Positions 16,576-24,339 of a DNA stretch of 64,000 bases are shown here, piece after piece. The translations under genes and the position numbers were made by a program. Numbering within the stretch: position 1 is the first letter of the stretch; the number at the start of each line of letters is the position of its first letter. The stretch lies in contig JBJMJD010000009.1 in assembly GCA_045806525.1 (NCBI GenBank), forward strand, positions 7,687-71,686. The letters run 5' to 3'. Source of the stretch: JAICYJ01 sp045806525. Lineage in GTDB: Bacteria; Actinomycetota; Thermoleophilia; Gaiellales; JAICJC01. The notes beneath the pieces were generated by a model. The model ran no database searches and was not told where the DNA came from. It worked only from the letters and a program-made list of their open reading frames with translations.

Positions 16576-17817
16576 CTACGTTCGGACGACCGTCAGCTCG
16601 TGGGCGTGCTGTTGCACTTTTGCGATGGCTGTGACGGCATCCTCGACGCCCTTGAGGCCGGCCCGAAACACGCTCTCGTTCAGGTACACCGCCTCGCGTT
16701 CGCCGGCCGACTCGGCGATCGGAAAGCTCATCGTCGCCGGATCCAGGCGGTTGGCGTGCACCACGCACACCGGCAGGCGTGACAGCTGCGGCTGGAACAG
16801 GTCGTAGCGGCTCATCGGCGGATACTGCACCTCGGCTGCGATCCCCTCGGCCTCGAGCGCGTCGGCCACGGCCTCGCAGGTCGCGCCGGCGAACGCGTCG
16901 GGGTCGATCCGGAACAGGTAGCGGTAGAAGCCCCAGCGCGTGATCCGCGGGTGGATCGGGTTGATCGAGACGCCGGTGAGCCCCGCGGCCAGCTGCTCGA
17001 ACAGCCGCGCGCCTGTCTCCCGCTCGGCCCGCTGGGCCTCGAACCGGTCCAGCTGCGTGCACAAGAGCGCGCAGGCCAGCTCGCCCAGCCGGTAGTTCGC
17101 ACCGAACGTGAACTGCTGCTCGGCCTCGTCCTTCGGCCGGCCGCAGTCGATGATCGAGTGGGCGAGCCGTGCCAGATCCTCGTCGCCGGTCAGGAGCGTC
17201 CCACCCTCGCCCGCCGTCAGCGTCTTGGAGGACTGGTGGCTGAACGAGCCGAACGCGCCGATGCTCCCGGCGCCGCGGCCGCCCCACTGCTGGCCGTGCG
17301 CGTGCGCGCAGTCCTCGACGATCGCCAGCCCGTGCCGGTCGGCGATCGCGACCAGGCGATCCATGTCGGCCATCTGCTGGCCCAGATGCACCGGCATGAT
17401 GGCGCGCGTCCGCGGTGTGATCGCGGCCTCGACGGCGTCGGGGTCGATCGTCCAGCGCTCCGGTTCCACGTCCACGATCACCGGCAGCGCACCCGCTGCG
17501 ATCGCGGCATAGGCGGTGGCGGCGAACGTCAGCGCCGGCACGATCACCTCGTCGCCCCAGCCGATCCCGAGCGCCTTCAGCGCCACCTCCATCGTCACCG
17601 TCCCGTTCACCATCACGATGCCGTGTGCCGCGCCCTGGTAGGCGGCGAACCGCGCCGCGAACTCGGCGTTACGCGGGCCTGGCTCCGGCCAGCCGCCGAT
17701 CTGCCCGTTCAGCACCACATCCGCCACGGCGTCGGCGTCTCGCTGGTCGACCTGCGGCCAGGCCGGATACGGCTCGCTGCGCACGCGGGTACCGCCGTGT
17801 ATCGCCAGAACGCTCAT
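16576..17817 (-). CDS. DegT/DnrJ/EryC1/StrS-family PLP aminotransferase
   Basis: A 413-residue sugar or cyclitol aminotransferase. It has the blocks VNGTVTMEVALKALGIGWGD, VIVPALTFAATAYA, AIMPVHLGQQMADMD, AIVEDCAHAHGQQW and SFSHQSSKTLTAGEGG, the last with the PLP lysine. The family exchanges an amino group with a keto-sugar or keto-cyclitol using glutamate or glutamine. Start ATG 17817 with a GGAGGATGGG ribosome site. Beside a Gfo/Idh dehydrogenase and amino-sugar catabolic genes, it may act in the catabolic direction (amine removal from an oxidised aminosugar) or resemble scyllo-inosamine enzymes. It lies divergent to the ROK gene and close to its operator. Confidence 0.88.
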   Translation of the reverse strand: MSVLAIHGGTRVRSEPYPAWPQVDQRDADAVADVVLNGQIGGWPEPGPRNAEFAARFAAYQGAAHGIVMVNGTVTMEVALKALGIGWGDEVIVPALTFAATAYAAIAAGALPVIVDVEPERWTIDPDAVEAAITPRTRAIMPVHLGQQMADMDRLVAIADRHGLAIVEDCAHAHGQQWGGRGAGSIGAFGSFSHQSSKTLTAGEGGTLLTGDEDLARLAHSIIDCGRPKDEAEQQFTFGANYRLGELACALLCTQLDRFEAQRAERETGARLFEQLAAGLTGVSINPIHPRITRWGFYRYLFRIDPDAFAGATCEAVADALEAEGIAAEVQYPPMSRYDLFQPQLSRLPVCVVHANRLDPATMSFPIAESAGEREAVYLNESVFRAGLKGVEDAVTAIAKVQQHAHELTVVRT

Positions 17818-17835
17818 CCCATCCTCCGTGACGTC

Positions 17836-17865
17836 TTGACACCCGTCCGCTCCAGGGCGTATTTT
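17836..17865 (+). promoter_or_regulatory. Promoter of the ROK-ABC transporter operon
   Basis: TTGACA (17836-17841), an 18-base spacer and TATTTT (17860-17865) form a near-consensus sigma-70 promoter in otherwise GC-rich DNA. The expected transcription start, near 17872, coincides with the first base of the ROK operator, a layout typical of autorepression. Confidence 0.65.
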
Positions 17866-17872
17866 CCTCACT

Positions 17873-17891
17873 GTCAGTAAGGTTTCCTAAC
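17873..17891. promoter_or_regulatory. Predicted ROK-repressor operator 2
   Basis: GTCAGTAAGGTTTCCTAAC shares 16 of 19 positions with the site at 15010-15028 and has the same dyad half-sites (GTYAGKAAR and TTTCCTRAC). It overlaps the predicted +1 of the ROK gene promoter and is also upstream of the divergent DegT gene. It therefore fits autoregulation plus control of DegT. Confidence 0.68.
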
Positions 17892-17916
17892 TATATGCTT
17901 CCGGAAGGAGCACAGC

Positions 17917-19122
17917 ACGGCAACGGAACCGATCAGTTTCGCCGCGGGCCAGCCCCGTCTCCTGCGAGCCATCAACGAGCGTAGCGTGCTCGAGCTGATC
18001 CGGCGCACCGGCGCCACCTCGCGCGCCCAGATCGCCCGCGCCAGCGGCCTCTCCAAGCCGACCGTCTCGCTCGCGCTGGGCGGACTGGTGGACGCCGGCC
18101 TCGTGCACGAGGTCGGCCGCGCCACCGGCGGCAAGGGGCCCAGCGCCGTGCTCTATGAGCTCAACCCGGAGTCCGGATGGGTGGTCGGCATCGACGTCGG
18201 CGCCCACTGGGTGAGGGTGGCGCTGGCCGACATCACGGGAGCCATCGTCGCCCGCCGCGACGAGCGTGCGCGCTCGCGCAGCTCCGGCGCGCTGGTCGCT
18301 CAGATCGGCGAGATCGCACACGGCGTGGCCAGCCAGGGCGACCTGCGCTGGCGCCAGGTGACGCACGCTACGGTCGGGAGCTCCGGCGTGCTCGATCCAT
18401 CCCGTGGCCTGCTGGCCCACGCCCCCAACCTGCCCGGCTGGGGTCGCCAGGGCCTGGTCGGGGCCATCCGCGCCGAGCTTGGCACCGCCGTCAGCTTCGA
18501 GAACGACGTCAACCTTGCCGCCCTCGGCGAGCGCGCGCACGGCGCCGGCCGCGACGTCGGCACGTTCGTGTTCCTGTGGGTCGGGACCGGCGTGGGCATG
18601 GGCATCGTCATCGACGGCGAGCTCTACCGCGGCGCCGGCGGCGCCGCCGGCGAGATCGGCTACAAGCCGGTCGGAACCGGCGACCCCGGTGACGCCGGCT
18701 TCCGCCGCCGCGGCATGCTCGAGGAGCAGACCGGCGCCTCGGCCGTGATGCGCGACGCTCGCTCGGCCGGCCTGCGGCCGGCCCGCTCGCCGAAGTCGGT
18801 GTTCGCGGCGGCCGCCCGCGGCAGCGCCGACGCCGCGGCCGTCGTCCGCCGCGAGGCCGACCGCGTCGCGCTGGCGATCGCCGCCGTCGCACCCGTGCTC
18901 GACCCGGAGCTGGTGATCCTGGGCGGAGGCATCGGCAGCAACTCCGACCTGCTGGCGCCCGTCGACGCCCGCCTGCGCGAGATCTCCCCGTTCCGCCTGC
19001 GCCTCGCCACCACCCAGCTGGGCGCCGACGCCGTCCTGCACGGCGCCGTCAGCACCGCACTGCAGGCGGCGCAGGAGCAGCTGTTCACCCGCAAACCCCT
19101 CTCCCGAATCGCCGTCATATGA
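17917..19122 (+). CDS. ROK-family transcriptional repressor (NagC/XylR-like)
   Basis: About 401 residues. An N-terminal winged helix (LLRAINERSVLELIRRTGAT then SRAQIARASGLSKPTVS) is followed by a ROK sugar-kinase-like domain with IDVGAHWVRVALAD, NDVNLAALGE, FLWVGTGVGMGIVIDGELY and VILGGGIGS. The reading frame is open from 17881 but has no ATG, GTG or TTG before GTG 17986, which would remove the first DNA-binding helix. A GGAAGGAG ribosome site at 17903-17910 lies six bases before ACG at 17917, so I propose a rare ACG start; CTG 17962 is another choice. The effector is probably the imported sugar or its phosphate. The conserved zinc-binding cysteine motif of true ROK kinases is not evident. 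Confidence 0.85.
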   Translation, partial: TATEPISFAAGQPRLLRAINERSVLELIRRTGATSRAQIARASGLSKPTVSLALGGLVDAGLVHEVGRATGGKGPSAVLYELNPESGWVVGIDVGAHWVRVALADITGAIVARRDERARSRSSGALVAQIGEIAHGVASQGDLRWRQVTHATVGSSGVLDPSRGLLAHAPNLPGWGRQGLVGAIRAELGTAVSFENDVNLAALGERAHGAGRDVGTFVFLWVGTGVGMGIVIDGELYRGAGGAAGEIGYKPVGTGDPGDAGFRRRGMLEEQTGASAVMRDARSAGLRPARSPKSVFAAAARGSADAAAVVRREADRVALAIAAVAPVLDPELVILGGGIGSNSDLLAPVDARLREISPFRLRLATTQLGADAVLHGAVSTALQAAQEQLFTRKPLSRIAVI

Positions 19123-19145
19123 TGAAAGGTCAGGAGGCCACACCG

Positions 19146-20513
19146 ATGAGACGAATGCGATTGCTCGCCCTGAGCTCGCTGGCCATGCTGGTCGTTGCAG
19201 CAGGCTGCGGCGGGGGAAGCTCCAGCTCCAGCAGCTCGGGCGGCCCCGCCACCACGCTCGACAAGACGCCGGTCACGATCACCATGTGGGATCTGTGGAG
19301 CGGTGAGGAGGGTAAGCCCTTCAACGACGCCCTCAAGGGCTTCACCAAGAAGTACCCGTGGATCACGGTCAAGCAGGTCGTGCAGCCGAACACACCCAAC
19401 GACACGTTCGACCCGAACCTGGTCAACGCCATCAACGGCGGCAACGCGCCCGACGTGGCGATGCCGTTCGGCCCTGACTACATCGGTCAGTACTGCTCCA
19501 CCGGCCTCTGGCAGGACCTGACGCCGTACATGCAGGCCGACAACCTCAACATCGACGACTTCGCTCCCGGCGCGATCACCTACACCAACTCCGGCGGCAA
19601 GCAGTGCGCGCTGCCGTCGTTGACCGACGCCTACGGCCTCTACTACAACACCAAGCTGCTTCAGCAGGCCGGCATCGCCGAGCCGCCCAAGACCATGGAC
19701 GAGCTGATGGCCGACGCCAAGAAGCTGACCGTGCGCAACTCGGACGGAAGCATCAAGGTGGCCGGGTTCGTGCCGCTCAACCAGTGGGAGGAGCTGGGGC
19801 CGGGCGACCTCAGCAACGCCTGGGGCGCCAAGTGGTTCGACAGCTCGAACAAGGCCGTCCTCGGCACCGATCCCGGCTGGGCTGCCGCGCTCCGCTGGCA
19901 GAAGCAGCTGATCGACTGGTACGGCTACGACAACATCACCAAGTTCTTCGCCGCCAACACCAACAACGAGTTCAACACCAGCAATGCGTTCCAGAAGGGC
20001 AACGTGGCCATGACGTTCGACGGTGAGTGGCGCACGGCGTTCATCAAGCGCGGCGCCCCCAAGCTCCAGTACGGCACCGCGCCGTTCCCGGCCGATGCCG
20101 CCCACCCCGACCAGTACGGCTCCTCACGGGTCGGCGGCACCATCGTCGGCATCCCCAAGGGCGCCAAGCATCCCGACCAGGCATGGCTGCTGGTCAAGTA
20201 CCTGGCATCCGACACCAACTACCTGGTGCAGATGGCAAACGCGGTCGGAAACGTGCCCACCACCAAGGCTGCGGTCGCGTCTCCCGACCTGACGCTGCCG
20301 CCGCAGTTCAAGACATTCCTGCAGGCCTGGGTCAACCCGAAGTCGGCGTTCGCACCGCCGTTGCAGGCTGCGGGAGGCGGATACGCCGACCTGCTCGACA
20401 CGTTCGAGGACAAGTGGCAGGCCGGCAAGATCCCCGACTCGCAGCTCGAGTCACAGCTGAACACGCTTGACCAGAACATCGACAACCAGCTGACCCAGGG
20501 GACGGCCCCGTAG
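19146..20513 (+). CDS. Sugar ABC transporter substrate-binding lipoprotein
   Basis: A 455-residue solute-binding protein of the carbohydrate family (MalE/UgpB type). It starts at ATG 19146 after an AGGAGG site at 19132-19137. The signal peptide MRRMRLLALSSLAMLVVAAG ends at a lipobox with C21, followed by a Gly/Ser linker. Mature sequence features include ITMWDLWSGEEGKPFNDALK and NAVGNVPTTKAAV, typical of sugar binders. It is anchored on the outer face of the membrane and delivers the glycoside to the two permeases downstream. A strong hairpin follows the stop, which may protect its mRNA and favour high expression. Confidence 0.95.
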   Translation: MRRMRLLALSSLAMLVVAAGCGGGSSSSSSSGGPATTLDKTPVTITMWDLWSGEEGKPFNDALKGFTKKYPWITVKQVVQPNTPNDTFDPNLVNAINGGNAPDVAMPFGPDYIGQYCSTGLWQDLTPYMQADNLNIDDFAPGAITYTNSGGKQCALPSLTDAYGLYYNTKLLQQAGIAEPPKTMDELMADAKKLTVRNSDGSIKVAGFVPLNQWEELGPGDLSNAWGAKWFDSSNKAVLGTDPGWAAALRWQKQLIDWYGYDNITKFFAANTNNEFNTSNAFQKGNVAMTFDGEWRTAFIKRGAPKLQYGTAPFPADAAHPDQYGSSRVGGTIVGIPKGAKHPDQAWLLVKYLASDTNYLVQMANAVGNVPTTKAAVASPDLTLPPQFKTFLQAWVNPKSAFAPPLQAAGGGYADLLDTFEDKWQAGKIPDSQLESQLNTLDQNIDNQLTQGTAP

Positions 20514-20515
20514 CG

Positions 20516-21514
20516 CTGGCCGCCCCCAGCACGGCGCCCTACACGCGGCGCACGCCGGCCGAACGCCGGCGTGCGCGGCGTAGGGCGTCGCTGCGCAAGT
20601 ACCTGACGGTGCTGCTATTGCTGTCGCCGTGGATCATCGGCTTCGTCGCGTTCACGATGGGGCCGATGGTGCTGAGCTTCTACTACTCGTTCACGCACTA
20701 CGACCTGCTGACCTCGCCGCACTGGATCGGGCTGGACAACTACCGGTTCATGTTCGGCAAGCTGACGCTGAACGGTCAGCCCGACCAGGGTGACCCCTTC
20801 TTCTGGACGTCGGTCAAGAACACGCTGTGGATCATCGTCTTCGGCGTGCCGCTGCGGATCTTCTTCGGCATCATCACGGCCATGCTGCTGACCCGCCCCA
20901 AGCGCGGCGTCAACGGCTACCGGACGCTGTTCTTCATGCCGTCGATGGCGCCCACCGTCGGCGCCTCGCTGGTGTTCGTCTACCTGTTCAACCCCGCCAC
21001 CGGCCCGATCAACCAGTTCCTCGGCCATCTCAGCCTCAACCAGCCGCTCTGGTTCTTCGATCCGCGGTGGGCGAAGCCCGCGCTGCTGATCCTGGGGCTG
21101 TGGGGGATCGGCGATGCGATCGTGCTGTACCTGGCCGGCCTCCTGAACGTCCCGCGCGACCTGTACGAGGCGATCGCGATCGAAGGCGCCAACGCCTGGC
21201 AGCGGTTCCGCTACGTGACGCTGCCGATGCTGACGCCGGTGATCTTCTTCACGCTGATCATCGGGATCATCGACGGCTTCCAGTACTTCGATCAGGCATA
21301 CGTCAGCTCCACGACCGCCGGTGGCGGCGTTGGCTCGCCCGACAACTCGCTCCTGTTCTACTCGGTCTGGCTCTACGAACAGGCCTTCAGCTACTTCCAC
21401 ATGGGCTACGCCTCGGCCATGGCGTGGGTGATGTTCGTCGCGACGATGGTGCTGACGGCCGTGCTGCTTCTGACCTCACGGCGCTGGGTGCACTACGGCG
21501 GGGGTCTGTCATAG
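20516..21514 (+). CDS. Sugar ABC transporter permease (MalF/UgpA type)
   Basis: Six predicted membrane helices and the EAA-type loop (YEAIAIEGANAWQRFRYVTL) that contacts the ATPase. The first GTG (20609) would begin inside the first membrane helix (LLLLSPWIIGFVAF) and drop the basic cytoplasmic N-terminus that this family has. The upstream frame encodes RRTPAERRRARRRASLRKYL and is open back to CTG 20516, so I propose a CTG start there (332 residues), with GTG 20609 as the conservative alternative. It pairs with the second permease to form the channel for the binding protein at 19146. The ATPase is probably the distant gene at 11207. Confidence 0.88.
   Translation: MAAPSTAPYTRRTPAERRRARRRASLRKYLTVLLLLSPWIIGFVAFTMGPMVLSFYYSFTHYDLLTSPHWIGLDNYRFMFGKLTLNGQPDQGDPFFWTSVKNTLWIIVFGVPLRIFFGIITAMLLTRPKRGVNGYRTLFFMPSMAPTVGASLVFVYLFNPATGPINQFLGHLSLNQPLWFFDPRWAKPALLILGLWGIGDAIVLYLAGLLNVPRDLYEAIAIEGANAWQRFRYVTLPMLTPVIFFTLIIGIIDGFQYFDQAYVSSTTAGGGVGSPDNSLLFYSVWLYEQAFSYFHMGYASAMAWVMFVATMVLTAVLLLTSRRWVHYGGGLS
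20548..20576 (+). promoter_or_regulatory. Strong 12-bp RNA hairpin after the binding-protein gene
   Basis: GCGCACGCCGGC and GCCGGCGTGCGC are perfect 12-base arms around a 5-base loop (CGAAC). The hairpin lies 35 bases after the binding-protein stop and before the hydrophobic part of the permease gene. There is no T-run. Hairpins here commonly stabilise the upstream binding-protein mRNA and lower permease expression (known for mal-type operons). If the permease starts at CTG 20516, the hairpin lies inside its coding sequence. Confidence 0.55.
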
Positions 21515-21573
21515 CCCAGGTCGCCCAGCCCCGCTCTGGCATCCCGGTCGCCACCAGACGGCGCCCCGCGGCC

Positions 21574-22422
21574 GTGCGCAGGCGCCGGTTTCTGATGATG
21601 GTGGCCAACCACTGCGTGCTGATCGCCGTCTCCTGCGCCTTCCTGTTCCCGGTCGTCTACATGTTCTTCACCGCTCTGCAGAGCGACAACCAGGCGCTGA
21701 CCGGGTCGCTGTGGCCAAACCCGTTCGTCTGGTCGAACTTCAGCACCGTGTTCCACGACATCAACGTCGGCCGGTATGCCTGGAACACGTTCCTGTACGC
21801 CGGGCTCTCGACCGTCGGCGTCGTCTGCAGCTGCGTGCCGGTTGCGTACGCCTTCGCCCGGATCGACTGGCGTGGCCGCAACATCGTGTTCCTGCTCGTG
21901 CTCTCGACGCTGATGTTGCCCAACCAGGTGACGTCCATCCCGCTCTACATCCTGTGGGCCAAGCAGTTCCACGAGTGGACCGGGATTCAGTTCATCGGAA
22001 CGCTCAAGCCCCTGATCATCCCCAGCTTCTTCGGCGACGCCTTCTCGATCTTCCTGCTCCGCCAGTTCTTCATGACCATCCCCAAGGAGCTGTCGGAGGC
22101 GATGCGGGTGGACGGCGCCAACGAGCTGCAGATCCTGTGGAAGGTGATCGTGCCGCTGGCCAAGCCGGCGATCGTCGCCGTTGCCCTGTTCAACTTCATC
22201 TACGCCTGGAACGACTTCTACGGGCCGTTGGTGTATCTGGCGCAGAGCCCTGACTCGCAGACGCTGTCCGTGGCGCTGTCGGCCTTCCGCGGCATCCACC
22301 ACGTCGACTGGAACCTGACGATGGCCGCGGCCCTGATCTTCATGCTGCCCGTGATCGTGATCTTCTTCCTGGCCCAGCGCGTCTTCATCGAAGGGATCAC
22401 GCTGACCGGCGTCAAAGGGTAG
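21574..22422 (+). CDS. Sugar ABC transporter permease (MalG/UgpE type)
   Basis: About 282 residues with six membrane helices. The ATPase-coupling loop is ELSEAMRVDGANELQILWKV followed by IVPLAKPAIVAV. The C-terminus AQRVFIEGITLTGVKG is the hallmark end of this subfamily. I use GTG 21574, which gives the usual short basic N-terminus before helix 1. The frame is open further upstream to the end of the first permease gene but has no standard start codon there. It is the second half of the heterodimeric channel. Confidence 0.9.
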   Translation: MRRRRFLMMVANHCVLIAVSCAFLFPVVYMFFTALQSDNQALTGSLWPNPFVWSNFSTVFHDINVGRYAWNTFLYAGLSTVGVVCSCVPVAYAFARIDWRGRNIVFLLVLSTLMLPNQVTSIPLYILWAKQFHEWTGIQFIGTLKPLIIPSFFGDAFSIFLLRQFFMTIPKELSEAMRVDGANELQILWKVIVPLAKPAIVAVALFNFIYAWNDFYGPLVYLAQSPDSQTLSVALSAFRGIHHVDWNLTMAAALIFMLPVIVIFFLAQRVFIEGITLTGVKG

Positions 22423-22431
22423 GTTGCCCCG

Positions 22432-23370
22432 GTGCGCATCGCCCTGTTCGGCTCCGGTTGGATCATGGACTTCCACGCCCGTGGCGTGCTGGAGCACCCA
22501 GGCGGCGAGCTGGTGGCGGCCGCGAACTGGCGCGAGGCATCGCTGCGATCGCTGGCCCAGCGGCACAGCATCCCTCGCGTCACCACAGACTGGCGGGAGC
22601 TGGCCGCCGATCCCGAGGTCGAAGCCGTGATCATCGGCACGCCCAACGCCCTGCACGCTCCGCAGGCGATCGCCTGCCTGGAGGCCGGCAAGCACGTGCT
22701 GGTGGAGAAGCCGATGGCCCGGACGCTGGCCGAGGCCGAGGCCATGAACAGGGCCGCCGCCGCGTCCGGCAGGCGGCTGATGGTGGCACATTGCTGGCGC
22801 TTCCACGACGACGTGCGCGCGCTGCGGGTGCGGATCGCGAGCGGCGAACTGGGCGAGATCACCAAGACCCGCGGCTACGGCGTGCACGCGGGCTGGGGCC
22901 CGTCGGGATGGTTCACGGATCCCGAGCTGGCCGGCGGTGGAGCGCTGCTGGACCTGGGCGTCCACGCCATCGACACGGTGCGGTTCCTGCTGGGCGACCC
23001 CGCCCTGGACAACGTCTGCGCCCGCATCGCCACCCGCTACGGCGACTACGCGGTGGACGACGACGGGCTGCTCCTGATCGGTTGGGCGAACGGCACCAGC
23101 TCGCTGGTCGAATCGGGATGGTGGCACCCTCATCTCGCCGGCCTGGAGGCCGATACGGAGGTGTATGGCACCGGCGGATACGCACGCGTATGGCAGTTCA
23201 CCGAGGGGCCCGAGGGCTACGAGCACTGCGCGCAGCCGATGTACAGCGCCCAGGTGGCGGAGTTCATCGACGCGCTGGTGGAGGGCCGGCAGCCGCGGCC
23301 CAGCGGTGAGGACGGAGCGGTGGTGATGGACGCGGTCGAGCGCGCGTACCGATCGGCGGGGATCCGATGA
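22432..23370 (+). CDS. Gfo/Idh/MocA-family oxidoreductase
   Basis: A 312-residue NAD(P)-dependent dehydrogenase. The Rossmann start is IALFGSGWIMDFHARGV, the EKP motif is VLVEKPMARTLAEAEAMN, and the C-terminal substrate domain has GGGALLDLGVHAIDTVRFLLG with the conserved D-x3-H pair. The family oxidises sugar or inositol hydroxyls, for instance at C2 or C3. The GTG start lies 9 bases after the permease stop. With the DegT aminotransferase and two kinases it suggests oxidation of a sugar ring carbon before deamination or cleavage. The exact substrate is unknown. Confidence 0.9.
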   Translation: MRIALFGSGWIMDFHARGVLEHPGGELVAAANWREASLRSLAQRHSIPRVTTDWRELAADPEVEAVIIGTPNALHAPQAIACLEAGKHVLVEKPMARTLAEAEAMNRAAAASGRRLMVAHCWRFHDDVRALRVRIASGELGEITKTRGYGVHAGWGPSGWFTDPELAGGGALLDLGVHAIDTVRFLLGDPALDNVCARIATRYGDYAVDDDGLLLIGWANGTSSLVESGWWHPHLAGLEADTEVYGTGGYARVWQFTEGPEGYEHCAQPMYSAQVAEFIDALVEGRQPRPSGEDGAVVMDAVERAYRSAGIR

Positions 23371-24329
23371 CGGCCGTCCTCGGTGTCGACGGCGGCGGCT
23401 CCAAGACGCACGCCGCGATCTGTGACGAGAACGGCACGCTGATCGGCGCCGGCACCGCCGGCCCCAGCAACTGGGAGACGGTGGGGCTGCGGGGCGCGTC
23501 GGACAGCATCGGCGACGCGATCGAGCGCGCGATGGACGGCACCGGCCTGCGCCGGTCGGCCCTGGAGGCGGCCGTGTTCGGCCTCGCCGGCGTCGACTGG
23601 CCGTCGGACGTACCACGGCTGGAGGCGGCGTTCGAGGCGCTCCGGCTGGACATCCCGCCGACCATCCTGAACGACTCCTTCATCGCGCTTCGGGCAGGTG
23701 TGCGGGCCCCCTGGGGGGTGGTGGTGATCGCCGGCACGGGCACCGTTGCCGCGGGGCGCAACAGCGCCGGCGAGACGTACCGCACGCTCGGGCTGGGCAG
23801 GCTGCTGGGCGACGAGGGCAGCGCCTCCGACGTCGGCGAGGCGGCCTTGCGCGCGGTTGCCAGGGCGTACGTCGGGCGCGGGCCGGCCACGTCCCTGAGC
23901 GAGGGACTGTGCGAGCTGATGGGCGCCGCCACCGTCGCCCAGCTGCTGGAGGAGTACAGCCGTGGCGGCGAGCGCGAGTCGAACGCGGCGCCGCTGGTGC
24001 TGCGCCACGCCGAGCGCGGGGACGAGGTCGCGACCGACATCGTGGAGTGGGCGGGCGCACAGCTGGGCGAGGCGGCGCGAGTGGTCGCATCCAGGCTGGC
24101 GATGGATGACGAGCCGTTCGAGCTGGTGATGAGCGGCGGGCTGTTCCACGGCCGCAGCGAGCGGCTCGAGCAGCGCATCGCGGCCGAGGTGCCGAGCGCG
24201 CTTCTGACCAGGCTGGAGGCGCCACCGGTGGTGGGTGCGGTGCTGATGGCGCTCGAGCAGCGCGGCAGCCGCCCGACGGCGGAGGTGCACGATCGCATCG
24301 GCGGCAGCCTGGTGACGGCGTTCCGATAG
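23367..24329 (+). CDS. BadF/BcrA-type ATPase, probable N-acetylglucosamine-like kinase
   Basis: A 320-residue ASKHA kinase. It has the phosphate-1 loop VLGVDGGGSKTHAAI, NDSFIALRAG, the phosphate-2 loop VVVIAGTGTVAAGRNSAGE, LGRLLGDEGSASDVG and the adenosine motif LVMSGGLFHGRSE. It overlaps the oxidoreductase stop by four bases (ATGA). This is the typical GlcNAc-kinase arrangement. It resembles the kinase at 12406 in fold but is clearly diverged, so the two probably act on different sugars or in different branches. It is controlled with the ROK-ABC operon. Confidence 0.87.
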   Translation: MTAVLGVDGGGSKTHAAICDENGTLIGAGTAGPSNWETVGLRGASDSIGDAIERAMDGTGLRRSALEAAVFGLAGVDWPSDVPRLEAAFEALRLDIPPTILNDSFIALRAGVRAPWGVVVIAGTGTVAAGRNSAGETYRTLGLGRLLGDEGSASDVGEAALRAVARAYVGRGPATSLSEGLCELMGAATVAQLLEEYSRGGERESNAAPLVLRHAERGDEVATDIVEWAGAQLGEAARVVASRLAMDDEPFELVMSGGLFHGRSERLEQRIAAEVPSALLTRLEAPPVVGAVLMALEQRGSRPTAEVHDRIGGSLVTAFR

Positions 24330-24339
24330 CGGTGCCTGC

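Noticed and set aside
21508..21573. Upstream start (ATA or GTC) for the second permease overlapping the first permease stop
   Set aside because: GTG 21574 already gives the normal short basic N-terminus of the family, so an exotic start is not needed.
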